NCBI GenBank assembly: GCA_007117945.1
Contig: SKTN01000075.1
Span: 1-5,111, forward strand
DNA: 5,111 nt
Origin: Nitriliruptoraceae bacterium
GTDB lineage: Bacteria > Actinomycetota > Nitriliruptoria > Nitriliruptorales > Nitriliruptoraceae
Direction: 5' to 3'
The notes under the pieces are model-generated. The model made no database searches, was not told the DNA's origin, and saw only the letters and a program-made list of their open reading frames with translations. Below, in pieces: positions 4,785 through 5,111 of this stretch (positions within the stretch are counted from its first letter, which is position 1; the number at the start of each line of letters is the position of its first letter). Both the position numbers and the translations under genes were made by a program.

Positions 4785-5111
4785 GGCGCCGCACCCTGGC
4801 CTCGTGCGCGTGGGCGGCGCTGATGGGCCTCGTCCTGCTGACGGGCGCCTGCAGTACCGACGCCGGGGCCGTGACCGCCGACCGACCGTTGCTGATCGCC
4901 GGCGCGGCGGACCTGCGGCCCGCCTTCACGCTGCTCGGTGCCACCTTCGAGGAGGCCACCGGTGAGGAGGTCGTGTTCAGCTTCGGGTCCTCCGGTCAGC
5001 TGGCCCAGCAGCTGATCGAGGGGGCCCCGATGGACCTGTACGCCGCGGCGAACGCCGCCTTCGTCGAGCAGGTCCTGGACGCCGGCGTCGGCGACCCCGA
5101 CACACGGTCCA
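4781..5111 (+). CDS. modA: ModA-family molybdate/tungstate-binding lipoprotein (3' end missing)
   Basis: The first 110 residues are visible and the gene runs off the right edge. GTG 4781 overlaps the preceding stop, and GGAG (4769-4772) lies 8 bases upstream. MRRRTLASC followed by a hydrophobic stretch to LLTGAC gives a lipoprotein signal peptide, with Cys24 as the lipidated residue, so the protein would be tethered outside the membrane. The mature part reads like the first half of a ModA/SBP_bac_11 domain: LLIAGAADLRPAF, FEEATGEEVVFSFGSSGQLAQQLIEGAPMDLYAAAN, AAFVEQVLDAG. ModA binds the oxyanion and hands it to the ModBC transporter. The position usually held by the first ligand serine (AAS) is Asp44 here, while Ser70 and Ser71 in the second ligand loop are kept. 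The substrate could be molybdate, tungstate or another oxyanion. modB and modC are expected downstream but not seen. Confidence 0.85.
   Translation, partial: MRRRTLASCAWAALMGLVLLTGACSTDAGAVTADRPLLIAGAADLRPAFTLLGATFEEATGEEVVFSFGSSGQLAQQLIEGAPMDLYAAANAAFVEQVLDAGVGDPDTRS

Overview
The window is very GC-rich. Its genes end in third-position G/C, GTG starts are common, and some intergenic stretches contain almost no TA dinucleotides. This fits a high-GC Actinomycetota. The GAF-ANTAR protein and the small secreted Cys/His protein also fit, and a deep-branching lineage such as Nitriliruptoria/Euzebyales or Acidimicrobiia is possible, but the genus cannot be read from the sequence. Five complete genes and one gene cut by the right edge are supported.

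Left part (1-1642, + strand): a membrane protein with about five helices ends in an extracytoplasmic type-1-copper (cupredoxin) domain (212-970). It is followed by a 120-residue secreted protein with two cysteines and many histidines (1219-1581). The 248 bp between them contain no TA dinucleotide, so no ordinary -10 box. They do contain two neighbouring hairpins with six-base loops and a 10-bp-period direct repeat, so the two genes may share one transcript with a structured spacer. A strong GC-rich hairpin (1598-1642) closes this unit.

Middle (1643-3534): a GAF-ANTAR RNA-binding regulator (1821-2522, + strand), probably with its own promoter and a structured leader, faces a CHAD-domain protein (3534-2596, - strand). 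CHAD domains are associated with polyphosphate.

Right part (3535-5111): a divergent intergenic region has one good plus-strand promoter (3685-3713). It drives a one-component regulator with an N-terminal XRE-type helix-turn-helix and a C-terminal periplasmic-binding-protein-like domain (3771-4784). Its stop codon overlaps the GTG start of a lipoprotein of the ModA (molybdate/tungstate binding) family that runs off the window. The likely reading is a self-contained oxyanion-uptake operon: a cytoplasmic regulator with a substrate-binding-like sensor domain, co-translated with the extracellular binding protein. The permease and ATPase genes would lie beyond the right edge.

No rRNA, tRNA, CRISPR array, insertion sequence or phage gene is visible. 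The most interesting points are the tandem six-base-loop hairpins near an ANTAR gene, the regulator-ModA pair, and the cupredoxin/secreted-protein pair.
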